64,000 nt of DNA from Nansenia antarctica (lineage: Eukaryota; Chordata; Actinopteri; Argentiniformes; Microstomatidae). The position numbers and the translations under genes were made by a program. Positions within the stretch are counted from its first letter, which is position 1. Every line of letters starts with the position of its first letter. Below, in pieces: positions 32,766 to 42,949 of this stretch. The stretch covers positions 31,386,187 through 31,450,186 of the forward strand of contig OZ022345.1 in assembly GCA_963989245.1 (NCBI GenBank). Direction: 5' to 3'. The notes under the pieces are model-generated. The model ran no database searches. It worked only from the letters and a program-made list of their open reading frames with translations, and had not been told where the DNA came from.

Positions 32766-33344
32766 GCTGGTTGTGTTACAGACATGGTCTGGTTGTGTTT
32801 CTGACATGGTCTGGTTGTGTTTCTGACATGGTCTGGTTGTGTTTCTGACATGGTCTGGTTGTGTTTCTGACATGGTCTGGTTGTGTTACAGACATGGTCT
32901 GGTTGTGTTACAGACATGGTCTGGTTGTGTTTCTGACATGGTCTGGTTGTGTTTCTGACATGGTCTGGTTGTGTTTCTGACATGGTCTGGTTGTGTTACA
33001 GACATGGTCTGGTTGTGTTACAGACATGGTCTGGTTGTGTTTCTGACATGGTCTGGTTGTGTTTCTGACATGGTCTGGTTGTGTTTCTGACATGGTCTGG
33101 TTGTGTTTCTGACATGGTCTGGTTGTGTTACAGACATGGTCTGGTTGTGTTTCTGACATGGTCTGGTTGTGTTTCTGACATGGTCTGGTTGTGTTTCTGA
33201 CATGGTCTGGTTGTGTTTCTGACATGGTCTGGTTGTGTTACAGACATGGTCTGGTTGTGTTTCTCACATGGTCTGGTTGTGTTTCTGACATGGTCTGGTT
33301 GTGTTTCTGACATGGTCTGGTTGTGTTTCTGACATGGTCTGGTT
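32766..33344. repeat. 22-bp minisatellite, left part
   Basis: About 26 copies of GACATGGTCTGGTTGTGTTT plus CT, with GTTACA variants. It stops at 33344 and resumes in phase at 39607-39679, showing that 33345-39606 is an insertion. Confidence 0.95.
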
Positions 33345-33482
33345 CCCAGTGAGCAATAGACGTCTTTTCAACCTCGCGTCTACAATATAAACCAATATAA
33401 ACCAGCTATATTACGGCTATATTTTCTACTTATCTTAAATGCATGAAAACCGTTATTAAACCCCTCTAAACTGTCAGAATAC

Positions 33483-33995
33483 GTCCCAGACGTCATGTAG
33501 TATGAGATTCCATGTAGTCTAGCATAGTTATTCATGCGGAAGTGGTGGTTCAAATTGCGTCTATACGTCGCTGTCCTTTAACCCAGATAAATGCGGTCTG
33601 TGTCTAAACCTGTTTTAGTCTAGCAGCACGTTGAGTTTAAATTAATACCCTAAACGTCTGTAGATTGTCAAAATATGTACCAGACCGTCATTTAGTCTGA
33701 GATTCCATGTAGTCCAGCATAGTTATTCATGCGGAAGTGGTGGTTTAAATTGCGTCTATACGTCGCTGTCCTTTAACCCAGATAAATGCGGTCTGTGTCT
33801 AAACCTGTTTTAGTCTAGCAGCACGTTGAGTTTAAATTAATACCCTAAACGCCTGTAGATTGTCAAAATATGTACCAGACCGTCATTTAGTCTGAGATTC
33901 CAAGTAGTCTAGCATAGTTATTCATGCGGAAGTGGTGGTTTAAATTGCGTCTATACGTCGCTGTCCTTTAACCCAGATAAATGCGGCCTGTGTCT
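33483..33995. repeat. 195-bp tandem repeat, about 2.6 copies
   Basis: The phrase AGTTATTCATGCGGAAGTGG recurs at 33526, 33721 and 33916, exactly 195 bp apart, with few differences. It lies in the left subterminal part of the TIR element. Confidence 0.9.
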
Positions 33996-34804
33996 AAACA
34001 TATTTTCTACTTATCTCAAATGCATTAAAACCGTTATTAAACCCATTCTATTGTCCTTACGCTCTACTCTATGACTATGAGGCTGGGAAGACAAATCGGC
34101 AACACACTACATGAACTGAATTGAGATTATATAGAAAAATAGTCATAGTACCTGGTGTTGATGACTGCAGAGGAGAGTCTATCATTGTAGAGTCATCAGT
34201 GGCTTTTCAAACAAAGATCAAAGCACATGAACAACTTTAAACAGGAACAAGTAGCACAGAATGAGAGGAAAGACCAGTTATATTTTAAAAATACAAACGC
34301 ATTGCTTACAGGCATATTCTTCTTTGTCCTTTTCTTTTAATTCAAAGAGGTCCATAGAAACTGATCGTTAAAAGGAAATATCGTTAAAATGTGCTTTCTT
34401 AAATACAAATTAATTATTAAATTGAGATGGGTGAACCAACATTGTGACCAAACTCACATGGATTTGGGGGGCATTTTTTGAGCATTTGCTTCACAGAGGC
34501 CTTCTGCAACCCTGAACATTGAAAAAACGTCACATAATAATCGCATTACGTTTTGCTACATGTAACCGGTTGGTTATTATTTCCAGTTTGCGGTTAATGT
34601 AATTTTGGTTAACAAATGCTTTCTTTCGCTACGATTGGAGACGGGTTACCACGTGACCATGGGACGTATTGAATTTCCCGGTTGGAACAGTGAAAAGTAG
34701 TATTTTTGGGATGTTTTGTACATTGGCACTACATTATTATTGTTAAAACACTATTTTCTATTATTATTATATAGTGGAATGCCTATATACTATTGTTGTG
34801 GTTA

Positions 34805-34824
34805 AACCGTGACCTACATTGACG
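34805..34824 (+). promoter_or_regulatory. PSE-like snRNA promoter element
   Basis: AACCGTGACCTACATTGACG lies 41-60 bp upstream of the U2 start, the position of the proximal sequence element that recruits SNAPc at vertebrate snRNA genes. It resembles the vertebrate U2 element (ACCG-GAC--GAATG type). No octamer-type distal element was recognised. Confidence 0.5.
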
Positions 34825-34864
34825 TGCCAGAGAATGACTACCCTCCCTCGAAACCATCGCGGGT

Positions 34865-35025
34865 ATCGCTTCTCGGCCTTTTGGCTAAGATCAAGTGTAT
34901 CTGTTCTTATCAGTTTAATATCTGATACGTCCCCTACCCGGGGACGTTATATTAAATAGATTTTTGGAGCAGGGAGATGGAATAGGGGCTTGCTCCGTCC
35001 ACACCACGCATCGACCTGGTATTGC
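34865..35025 (+). ncRNA. U2 snRNA gene copy, 5' part (broken)
   Basis: Starts ATCGCTTCTCGGCCTTTTGG and follows vertebrate U2 through the Sm site GATTTTTGGAG and the stem-loop III region to GACCTGGTATTGC. It is almost colinear with U2 except that the branch-point recognition stretch reads GTGTATCTG: three bases are missing from the usual GTAGTA. At ATTGC LINE B interrupts the gene; the remaining 3' part lies at 39329-39348. Because the promoter element is kept, this is a DNA-level copy and not a reverse-transcribed U2. With the branch-site deletion and the insertion it cannot give a normal U2. Confidence 0.9.
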
Positions 35026-35084
35026 CCGGTCATAAAACTGTAACCACTAGATCCCTTAAATCCTATTCTAGTGAGGCCTTAAAC

Positions 35085-36715
35085 CAGGCCTATTCAATTA
35101 GCGGCCCAGGGGCCGCATGCGGCCCAGACGCGACCCCCGATTGGCCCAGCCATAAAAGTAGAGAAAAACGTATTTTAATTTTGCTGTCAATTATCACTTC
35201 ATCTATGACGGCCAGCATACAGTCTTTCATGGTTTCAGACTTTTGCAAAAGTGCAGAGTTTGATTGCATCCTACAATCGGAGCTGTACAACGATGGTACG
35301 GACATGCACAGCCCAAGAGAGAGGTACAGCAGCATCCCTTCGTGTTTCCTGGATCTTAGCAAAGAAGAAAAGGCCATTCACTGATTCTGAAACCATGAAA
35401 GACTGTATGCTGGCCGTCATAGATGAAGTGATAATTGACAGCAAAATTAAAACGAGTGTGGCATCTGCTATTAAAAACGTTCCCCTGTCAGACACTTCAA
35501 ACATTCACAGGGTTCAAATTCTTGCTACAGATGTGTTTGAAACGCTGTTAAAAGAACTGAAGAAAGCTGATGTTATGTCTATAGCAGTAGACGAGTCCAC
35601 AGACAGAACCGATATCGCACAATTGTGCATATGTCCGTTTTTTTGACGGCAAATGTTTCCGAGAGGAATTGCTCGGTTTACTGCCGTTAGAAGGACACAC
35701 AACTGGCGAGATAGTCTTTAAGAACATTTCAGATTTTTTCAAAGACAATGGTCTAGATATGAAGCGTGTGGGAATGCTTGTGACGGATGGGGCTCCATCC
35801 ATGACAGGGAGAGTAAATGGTTTGACAGCACGCTGGTCCGCTGTTGCACCTCAGATAACATCCTTACACTGCATTGTGCATCAGACGGTGTTGTGCGCAA
35901 AACTCAGCGGGGAGCTTAAAACAACAATGGACAACGTGATGGCTACAATAAATTGTATTCGCTCCACTAACATTAAGAAAGTAGCAATCCATGTGCTCAG
36001 TATGTTTGGATCAACATACACCTGTGAAGCAAGCTTTTCACACATGAACACAATAAAAAGCAGCTCTCGTTGTTCCCTGACTAACAGTACTCTTCACCAA
36101 TGCCTTCGGATTGCATTGACATCTTATGAGCCAATGTCACTGCTCTTGTTCAGAATAAAAAATGTCACTTCTCACACTAAGAAAGTCAGCGGGGTAAGAT
36201 TAGATTAGATTAGATTCAATGTTATTGTTTAACTGTAACTGTAACTTGTTTAATTGTGCACTCAAGGCATTGATGGTTATTTTCATTCAGTTAAAAGCAC
36301 TTTGTGATGTGTCAGCTATGACCAAAATGTTTATTTTACAAAAGGACTTTTTTTAATTGGTATACTACTGTACACTTTTTTATGCACTTTGAGATGTGCA
36401 CGGGTCAGTTGAGACCAAAATGTTGTTGTTTTACCTAAAAAGTGAAAAAAGTATTGCTATTAGGTTCTGTTCAATTACAGCTCTTTTATTGTGTTCAGTC
36501 AAGTCTTTTTGACGTGCCTGTGTCAGATGTTACCTAATTTAAAAGGAAAACTATAAATAAACTGCTTGTATGTCATTAGGCCTACATTCATTTGTGTTGG
36601 TTTGAAATGTGTCATTACCTGGTGCCTAGGCTACTGGTCGCTGAAAATGTCTGGCCCAGCAAAATTTCTTGGTTTTCAAATCTGGCCCAACCGAATTTGT
36701 AATTGAATACCCCTG
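35085..36715 (+). mobile_element. hAT (ZBED5/GTF2IRD2-like transposase) nested in LINE B
   Basis: Ends CAGGCCTATTCAATT and AATTGAATACCCCTG. The perfect 8-bp duplication CCTTAAAC lies at 35077-35084 and 36716-36723. 1631 bp, with a transposase remnant on the plus strand and a 67-bp internal inverted repeat (35173-35239 with 35386-35452). Confidence 0.9.
35386..36208 (+). pseudogene. hAT transposase remnant
   Basis: Frames read SETMKDCMLAVIDEV and ADVMSIAVDESTDRTDIAQL, then after a frameshift near 35640 RFFDGKCFREELLGLLPLEG, GMLVTDGAPSMTGR and SLHCIVHQ. The last part, GSTYTCEASFSHMNTIKSSS, is the hAT C-terminal dimerisation region. The middle of the catalytic domain is deleted between INCIRSTN and IKKVAIHVLS. 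This is the ZBED5/GTF2IRD2-type transposase lineage. A cut-and-paste enzyme in intact form; non-functional here. Confidence 0.75.
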
Positions 36716-36723
36716 CCTTAAAC

Positions 36724-38922
36724 CATAAACTGGAGAAACAAGACTGGTTAGATGAACTAAAATGCACACAGGTTGAAGAGGCATGGCTAGGTTTCAAAAC
36801 CAAATTCCTAAATATTATTGACAGTATAGCCCCCATGAGAACCACCAGGGTTAAAGCCCGATCGGAACCATGGATGAATTCGGACATTCTAAATGCTATG
36901 AAAGTCAGAGACCTAAAATGCTCTGAAGTTCAAAAATGCAAATCAAAATTAGTGAAACACTTAAACGAAGATCACAAAACCCACTTTGAGAAAATTAAAA
37001 AACAATGCAACAAACTATGCAATCAGGTAATTACCATGACCAAATCTGCTAAGAAAGAATACCTCGATAACAAAATCGAAGAAAACTTAAACAAACCACG
37101 TGACCTTTGGAAGCTACTTAATAGCCAACTAGGTTGCAGTCAAAAACTCAAAACCAGGTCTACAAACATCAGCATAAAATCTGGAGATTCTCTCCTTACA
37201 GACAAGCTGGATGTGGCTAAGTGCTTAAACACTTTCTTTACAACCATAGCCACTAAATTAGTTAACAATCTACCACCCCACTCAGGGCGTTATGGTGTAG
37301 AGCACATCCGTGCGTTCTACAATAAACTGGGTGTACGCAAAGATGATTTTAAACTCTCCATGGTGTCAAACGATGAGGTGTTTAAAAAGCTGGGCGCTCT
37401 ACACTCAGAAAAGGCCACGGGCCATGACAATATTCCAGCCAGATTTCTAAAAGACTCAGCTGCCTCCATTACCCCAATCATCACCCACATAATAAACCTC
37501 TCCATCAAACAGGGACACGTCCCCCTTGACTTTAAAATAGCAAGGGTAACCCCACTGTATAAAAAAGGAAGCAAATTAGACCCAGGCAACTACCGACCTG
37601 TTTCTATTCTTAATTCCATCTCGAAACTTATGGAAAAAATAGTTTATGAACAGGTTGATAGGTACCTTACCGAAAAAAATCTGATGTATGAATTTCAATC
37701 AGGATTCAGAACATCCCATTCCACTGACACATGCCTTCTCTATTTGAACGACCACATCAACCATGAGGTGGACTCGGGCAAGTACTGCGGCATGGTCATG
37801 CTGGACCTCCAGAAGGCCTTCGACACAGTAGATCACCACATATTGTTAGATAAACTGAAAGCAATTGGGTTCGATAGAACATCGGTGGGCTGGATGCAAT
37901 CCTACTTAGAGGGGAGGGAACAGGTGGTTAGTGTGAACGGAACACTGTCCCCCCCCCTCCCAGTGACCTGCGGCGTTCCACAAGGAAGCATATTGGGACC
38001 TTTACTGTTCCTAATATATGTGAATGACATGTCATCAGCATGTGATTGCAATTTGTTCCTGTTCGCGGATGACTCGGCTCTGCTGGTCTCTGACAGGGAC
38101 ATATTGCAGGTGGAAAAAGCGCTAAGCACTGAACTGAGTAGAATCTGCATCTGGCTAGCTGACAATAAACTATCAATACACCTAGGTAAAACTGAAACCA
38201 TCCTATACGGATCCCCATCTAAACTCAGAAAGGCTGAACATTTTAAAATAAAAGTGGGTAACATTAATATCACAAGAAAAGAGGATATTACATACCTGGG
38301 CTCCATCTTAGAGGCAAATCTTTCCGGAGATAAAATGGCAGCAAAAGTAATCAAAAAAGTGAACCATAGAACTAGATTCTTGTACAGGATATCCTCACTT
38401 GTCAGTAAAAACACACTGAGGACCCTATCAGGAGCTCTCATTCAATGTCACTTCGACTATGCCGTAACATCATGGTACTATAGAACCACAAAGGCCCATA
38501 AAACAAGACTCCAGACAGCCCAAAATAAACTGGTTAGGCTTCTGCTAGGCCTCAACCCTAGGACACATCTAACCGCTGCTCATTTTTTGAGCCTTGATTG
38601 GCTATGAGTAGTTGACAGAGTGCAGCAGCTTGCACTGGGCCTGGTCTTCAAGATACGCTACACCACAAAGACACCCAAGTACCTGTCAACATACTTCCAA
38701 AAAGTGAACAACGTCCACACATACAACACCAGAGGAAGCTCCACGAACCACATTCAACCGTGTTGCACCACAAACAAGGGGTTAAACTCGTTTGCAAACT
38801 ATGCAGTAAAAATGTGGAACGCCCTTCCTATAATCTTAAAGGAGTGCAAAACACTGCCCACCTTCAAAACCACTCTCAAAAAACATTTACAGGAGGCTGC
38901 AATCCGTAACTGGACCCTCTAA
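36724..38922 (+). pseudogene. LINE B reverse transcriptase frame
   Basis: The coding sequence resumes after the hAT with NHKLEKQDWLDELKC; its first codons lie at 35026-35084 (TRSLKSYSSEAL). Order of motifs: SEPWMNSDIL, EKATGHDNIPARFLKD, PGNYRPVSILNSISKLMEKI, GMVMLDLQKAFDTVDH, GVPQGSILGPLLFLIYVND, LFLFADDSALLVS with the catalytic DD, and YLGSILEANLSGDK. An in-frame TGA at 38605-38607 (after LSLDWL) precedes the last 104 codons, which end YAVKMWNALP and RNWTL. The endonuclease part is absent because of 5' truncation. Clade placement within CR1/L2-like LINEs is uncertain. Confidence 0.85.
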
Positions 38923-39328
38923 ATCAAAAATCAGATTAAAAGACCCGAACTACCCACTGTACATACTTTGTGTTTTGTCCCCCGCCCCCACCTGTGGTGT
39001 ATGTCCCCACCTGTCCTACCCGCTGTACATACCTGATGTTTTGTTGTATTGTATATCTAGTATTGTTCTTCCCATGATGGATGTATTTTTATCTTGTAGA
39101 TAGTAATAGTTTTTTGTCTGTATTATCTTGTAGATAGTACTAGTTTTTTTTTTTTTTTCCTGTCTGTCTTACATGTAACGATGAATTGAAAATCAAGGAC
39201 CCCAATTGAAATAAGCCAGTGGCTTTCTTGGGTTTTTATCCTTTTAGTTGACCTTGTATGTAATATGTACTTTCATGTACCTACTTCTGCAAATCTTCTA
39301 ATAACGTTTTCAATCAATCAATCTATCA

Positions 39329-39348
39329 ATTGCAGTACCCCCAGGAAC
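39329..39348 (+). ncRNA. U2 snRNA gene copy, 3' part
   Basis: ATTGCAGTACCCCCAGGAAC matches the U2 region after GGTATTGC (one substitution) and ends before the last about 12 bases of U2. ATTGC is duplicated at 35021-35025, which marks it as the target-site duplication of LINE B. Confidence 0.8.
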
Positions 39349-39606
39349 ATAATATTTCAACGGCATTTCAAGGTCTAAATATAGGCCAAATTGGAAATTG
39401 AAACAACGTCTATGTTTAGACGTTGAAATGCCGTTGAAACATAGACAGGGAAACAACGTCTATGTTTCAACGGCATTTCAACGTCTAAACATAGACGTTT
39501 TTTAAATTTCCAAAATGGCTGATATTTAGCCTCGATTTCGCCTAGACGTCTACGGGCCATTTAGACGTTGTTTAGACGTCTAATCAACGTAAAATTGCTC
39601 ACTGGG
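39349..39606. repeat. Inverted AGACGT motifs in the right end of the TIR element
   Basis: Several mutually complementary phrases (AACGTCTATGTTTCAACGGC, TTTCAACGTCTAAACATAGA, AACGTCTATGTTTAGACGTT) could fold into nested hairpins. Part of the TIR element; no frame. Confidence 0.7.
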
Positions 39607-39679
39607 TTGTGTTACAGACATGGTCTGGTTGTGTTACAGACATGGTCTGGTTGTGTTTCTGACATGGTCTGGTTGTGAT
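39607..39679. repeat. 22-bp minisatellite, right part
   Basis: Three further copies of the unit at 32766-33344, in the same orientation. It is followed to 40202 by hAT-internal sequence that is GC-rich and contains palindromic GCGCGCTGCGCGCG. Confidence 0.9.
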
Positions 39680-40392
39680 ACATCATTGAATGTGTTGACC
39701 TGCTGTGATGTGTTGACCACCATCACTCTCCATCATCATCCATCATGTGTCTATGAAATAGATAGTACTGTACTACTGACTGCAGCATTCATCTCTGCTC
39801 ATTGATGTAGCCATGTCACACAGACACATAGTACACATATTAATCTGCTACCTTTATTAACCTGAGTGTAGCTGTGACCTGTGAGGCCTGTACTAGCCTT
39901 GTTGACTAGACTTCCTCCTTGTCTGACACTGGGTATTGGACCGTACCGACGTCCATAGACCGGTCACTCTTCCACCTCAGTGTCTGTAGTTGACAGGGTA
40001 ACTTCTCCATGGCCCACACGGTCATTTTAAGGGTGAAAGTTGAAATTATACAATGGTTGTAACGCCAGTGCGTGTTTTATGCGCGTGCACGCGAAAATAA
40101 ATCGTGCACGCGGGAAAAAAAACGCGCGCTGCGCGCGCCAAAGGGGACCCCCCCGCCACACTGCTGTGCCCCACCCAAAAATGTGTGCACCAGCTGCCAC
40201 TGCTGTATATAGTTTCCTTGGTTTACTTGTTGTGAGCCTGTGTTTTGGTGTTAGATCATATTGTTTGTATTGTATTTATTGTTGATTTATTGTTTAGGAT
40301 TGTTTTTGTTGTGAAACAGTTTGCAACATGTGTCTATGTAAACAGGCTGTACAAATATGTGATTGATTGAGGCTAGGAGTGAAGAGCTGTTG

Positions 40393-40725
40393 ATCTGTAA
40401 TGACTGATTCTCCTCAGTCACAGACACAGACACAGACAGACAGACAGACAGGGACACAGACAGACAGACAGACAGGGACACAGACAGACAGACAGACAGA
40501 GACACAGACAGACAGACAGACAGGCAGACAGACAGACAGACAGGCAGACAGACAGGGACACAGACAGACAGACAGGGACACAGACAGACAGGCAGACAGA
40601 CAGACAGGCAGACAGGCAGACAGGGACACAGACAGACAGACAGACAGACAGGGACACAGACAGACAGGCAGACAGACAGACAGGGACACACACAGACAGG
40701 AGCACAGACAGACAGACAGACAATG
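40393..40725. repeat. (ACAG)n microsatellite
   Basis: ACAG/GGCAG/GGGACAC units. The frames on both strands are repeat artefacts. Sequence at 40203-40392 and 40726-41030 shows no gene. Confidence 0.95.
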
Positions 40726-41029
40726 TAGACTACTGTAATAAGCAAATTACACTTACTACTCACACTTACCGGCTGACTGGCGGAAACAGACAGCAACGTT
40801 TACAGTTTAAATATGGATGAGGAGGGGGGTGTTTTGTGGGGGCATTAGGTGCCGGTAATGACCGGTAATAACTCACCGTGAAAAGGCTTCACTCTGTAAG
40901 CTCTGTGGTTGACTTTTAATTATACTCTCTCTTATCTGATCTGCTGCAAATTGATACGGTTTGATTGTTGCGTTGGGGAGTTGGGGAGTTGCTAACCCTA
41001 AAGCATTTCATTACATTTTTATTTTTTTT

Positions 41030-41175
41030 AAGTTATTTTTTCTGAGTGGGGCAGTCCCACTCATATTTTTCATTTTTATTGACAGTTACAGTGAAGATTT
41101 AGACAGGAAGGATGGGTGAGAGAGAGAGGAGGGATGACATGCAGGATATGTCCACAGCCGGAATCGAACCATTAC
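41030..41175 (-). mobile_element. tRNA-derived SINE, copy 1 (5' truncated)
   Basis: On the minus strand it contains GGTTCGATTCCGGC, a B-box-like motif, followed by a body that ends ATGAGTGGGACTGCCCCACT. The same body recurs in copy 2. The A-box part is missing. Confidence 0.65.
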
Positions 41176-41332
41176 ATACACGCCATTACCATCGAATCAT
41201 TACATTGTGTCCTGTATGTTGTAATATTTGATTTGACTTGATTTGATCTGAGGTAAGTGCATTGTTCGGACCACAACATCCAACCAGCTCCACATCACAT
41301 AAACACTCTACTGGGTCACATTCTGTCTTTTA

Positions 41333-41552
41333 TTCTGAGTGGGGCAATCCCACTCATATTCTTCATTGTATTGGACAGATACAGTGAAGACAGACAGGAC
41401 AGTAGGGAGAAGAAGGGAGAGAGGGCATGTCAGCAGGGCATGAGCCGGATTCTAACCCATGCCGACATGAGCATATGTGTGCACTGTAGACCGCGGTGCT
41501 AGATCACTGGACCACCCCAGGACATGGTGCTAGACCACTGGACCACCCAGTC
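41333..41552 (-). mobile_element. tRNA-derived SINE, copy 2
   Basis: Minus-strand head TGGTCCAGTGATCTAGCACC (A-box-like) and GGGTTAGAATCCGGC (B-box-like) give a tRNA-related promoter for RNA polymerase III. The body ends with ATGAGTGGGATTGCCCCACT. A second head-like TGGTCCAGTGGTCTAGCACC stands immediately upstream (41528-41548), suggesting a duplicated head. Confidence 0.7.
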
Positions 41553-41763
41553 AACACTACTGGGTCAAGTTCAACTAGAACAGAAAGTCCCTCTCCCAGA
41601 GAGGCAGAGTATGATACTGTGACAGCACGTTAAGCCTGTTATGATCAACAGTGATATGTGATTAGATTGAATGTCTTTTTTTCAAGGTAGCGGTTTGGAT
41701 TGTCACAAGAACTTGGATGATCTTGTGAAAGTCAGTAAACGTTATCATGATTATGTAAACACC

Positions 41764-41920
41764 AGGGGGGTATTCCATCAACATGGCCAAAGGACAATCC
41801 AGGCTTATTTTGGACAAATCCCGCAAGATTTAGAAAGAAAACCAGCCTTATTTTTGATAAGAATAAATGCCATACATGGCTTTTCCTTTAGTGATGTTGA
41901 TGGAATACCCCCCTGGACAT
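41764..41920. mobile_element. MITE with GGGGTATTCCATCAACAT ends
   Basis: The left CCAGGGGGGTATTCCATCAA and right TTGATGGAATACCCCCCTGG are perfect inverses about 155 bp apart, with ACA on both sides as possible 3-bp duplication. A partial copy lies at 1369-1400. The 100-codon frame across it (41671-41973) is not considered real. Confidence 0.8.
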
Positions 41921-42004
41921 CAGAAGTATACAGACTTTCAGTGCAGGTGAGCTGGCTGCATCTTTATATCTAACTCTTTAACTAACATGTGTAAGATGGA
42001 AGAT

Positions 42005-42400
42005 CTGATCAAAGTCAAAGTCAAGGTCAGCTTTATTGTCAATCCAATAATATGTACAGACATACAGAGGGCTGAAATTGCGTTTCCCTCTCATCTACGG
42101 TGCATAGCAAACCAAAACAAGAAATAACAATATAATACGACAAGATTAAAAAGAACTATATATACCAAAAATACTAGATAAAAGATTTGAAATGTGCGGT
42201 ACAATGTACAGGGGTGGAATACAATATGAACAATGACAATAGTGCAATAGTGGTAAGTGGCTCAGTATAATAGAGTAAAGTGGTACGTAAATGTATATAT
42301 GTACAGGTATGTTTGTATGTATGTACAGGTATGCTTGTATGTATGTATGTATGTATGTATGTATGTATGTATGTATGTATGTATGTATGTATGCATGCAT
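42005..42400 (-). mobile_element. LINE 3' UTR fragment and (GTAT)n
   Basis: TCAAGGTCAGCTTTATTGTC at the left corresponds, on the minus strand, to a LINE 3' end with a CAATAAAGCTGACC type tail. No coding part. A (GTAT)n tract follows at 42305-42395. Confidence 0.5.
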
Positions 42401-42564
42401 GAACTGATCTTATCTGTTGTCCAAAATCCCAAAGCAGAAACTGGTTTCCATTGTGTTATCTCAGACAACTTAGCTGTTTTAGCTTTGTGTACAAAGGAAA
42501 AACTGCTTTACGCAAATAAATAATTAATAATTAAATACTGTAGATTTCATATGTTGCAGTTCAG

Positions 42565-42766
42565 CGTGGTGGTCAGTGGTGGTCTGTGGTTGTCTGTGGT
42601 TGTCTGTGGTTGTCTGTGGTTGTCTGTGGTGGTCTGTGGTTGTATGTGATGGTCTGTGGTGGTCTGTGGTTGTCTGTGCAGGACAGGACCAGACATTGGG
42701 GTCGGTCATGATCAAGACAGGAAAGGTTGAGTTTGTAGAAAATGACAAGAGTGTAGCCTTTGCACG

Positions 42767-42830
<64 letters not shown>
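42565..42830. repeat. 10-bp repeat and (CA)n
   Basis: TTGTCTGTGG-type units at 42575-42680 and (CA)n at 42766-42829; unique sequence between. Confidence 0.9.
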
Positions 42831-42831
<1 letters not shown>

Positions 42832-42949
42832 CTGGTCAAGGTGAACACTCAGTTACCCTTTTGCACTACTGCTGTTTATAAATACTACCTTTGCACAAAC
42901 CATATGTTTGCACATTGCACATACCTCCTTTGATATAGCCTCTATTTAT

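Larger units (their letters stand above)
35026..39328 (+). mobile_element. LINE B, 5' truncated, inserted in the U2 copy
   Basis: Non-LTR retrotransposon beginning within its coding region and ending in a (ATCA)n tail (TCAATCAATCAATCTATCAA). It is flanked by the 5-bp duplication ATTGC. The reverse transcriptase is of the CR1/L2-like group. A hAT (35085-36715) splits its 5' part. Confidence 0.85.
33345..39606. mobile_element. TIR element of unknown superfamily carrying a U2 gene copy
   Basis: The ends CCCAGTGAGCAAT and ATTGCTCACTGGG are perfect 13-bp inverses. The target is the 22-bp minisatellite, with TT on both sides as the only visible duplication. Subterminal parts carry a 195-bp tandem repeat at the left and AGACGT-rich inverted motifs at the right. 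The interior contains a U2 snRNA gene copy with a PSE-like promoter, into which LINE B has inserted. No transposase of its own was seen. Without LINE B it is about 2.0 kb. Confidence 0.75.
31444..40202. mobile_element. hAT element holding a minisatellite and nested elements
   Basis: Ends CAGTGGCGGCTGG and CCAGCTGCCACTG (12 of 13 complementary), flanked by the perfect 8-bp duplication CTGTATAT (31436-31443 and 40203-40210). Its own sequence covers about 31444-32765 and 39680-40202. It has a (GT)n at 31620-31646 and no recognisable transposase. Everything at 32766-39679 is a tandem repeat or nested insertion. Confidence 0.8.

Noticed and set aside
34865..35025. Functional U2 snRNA gene
   Set aside because: Three bases of the branch-site region are missing and the 3' end is displaced by a 4.3-kb LINE insertion.
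41671..41973. 100-codon frame as a host exon
   Set aside because: Most of it runs through a 155-bp palindromic MITE; no conserved domain or convincing splice sites.
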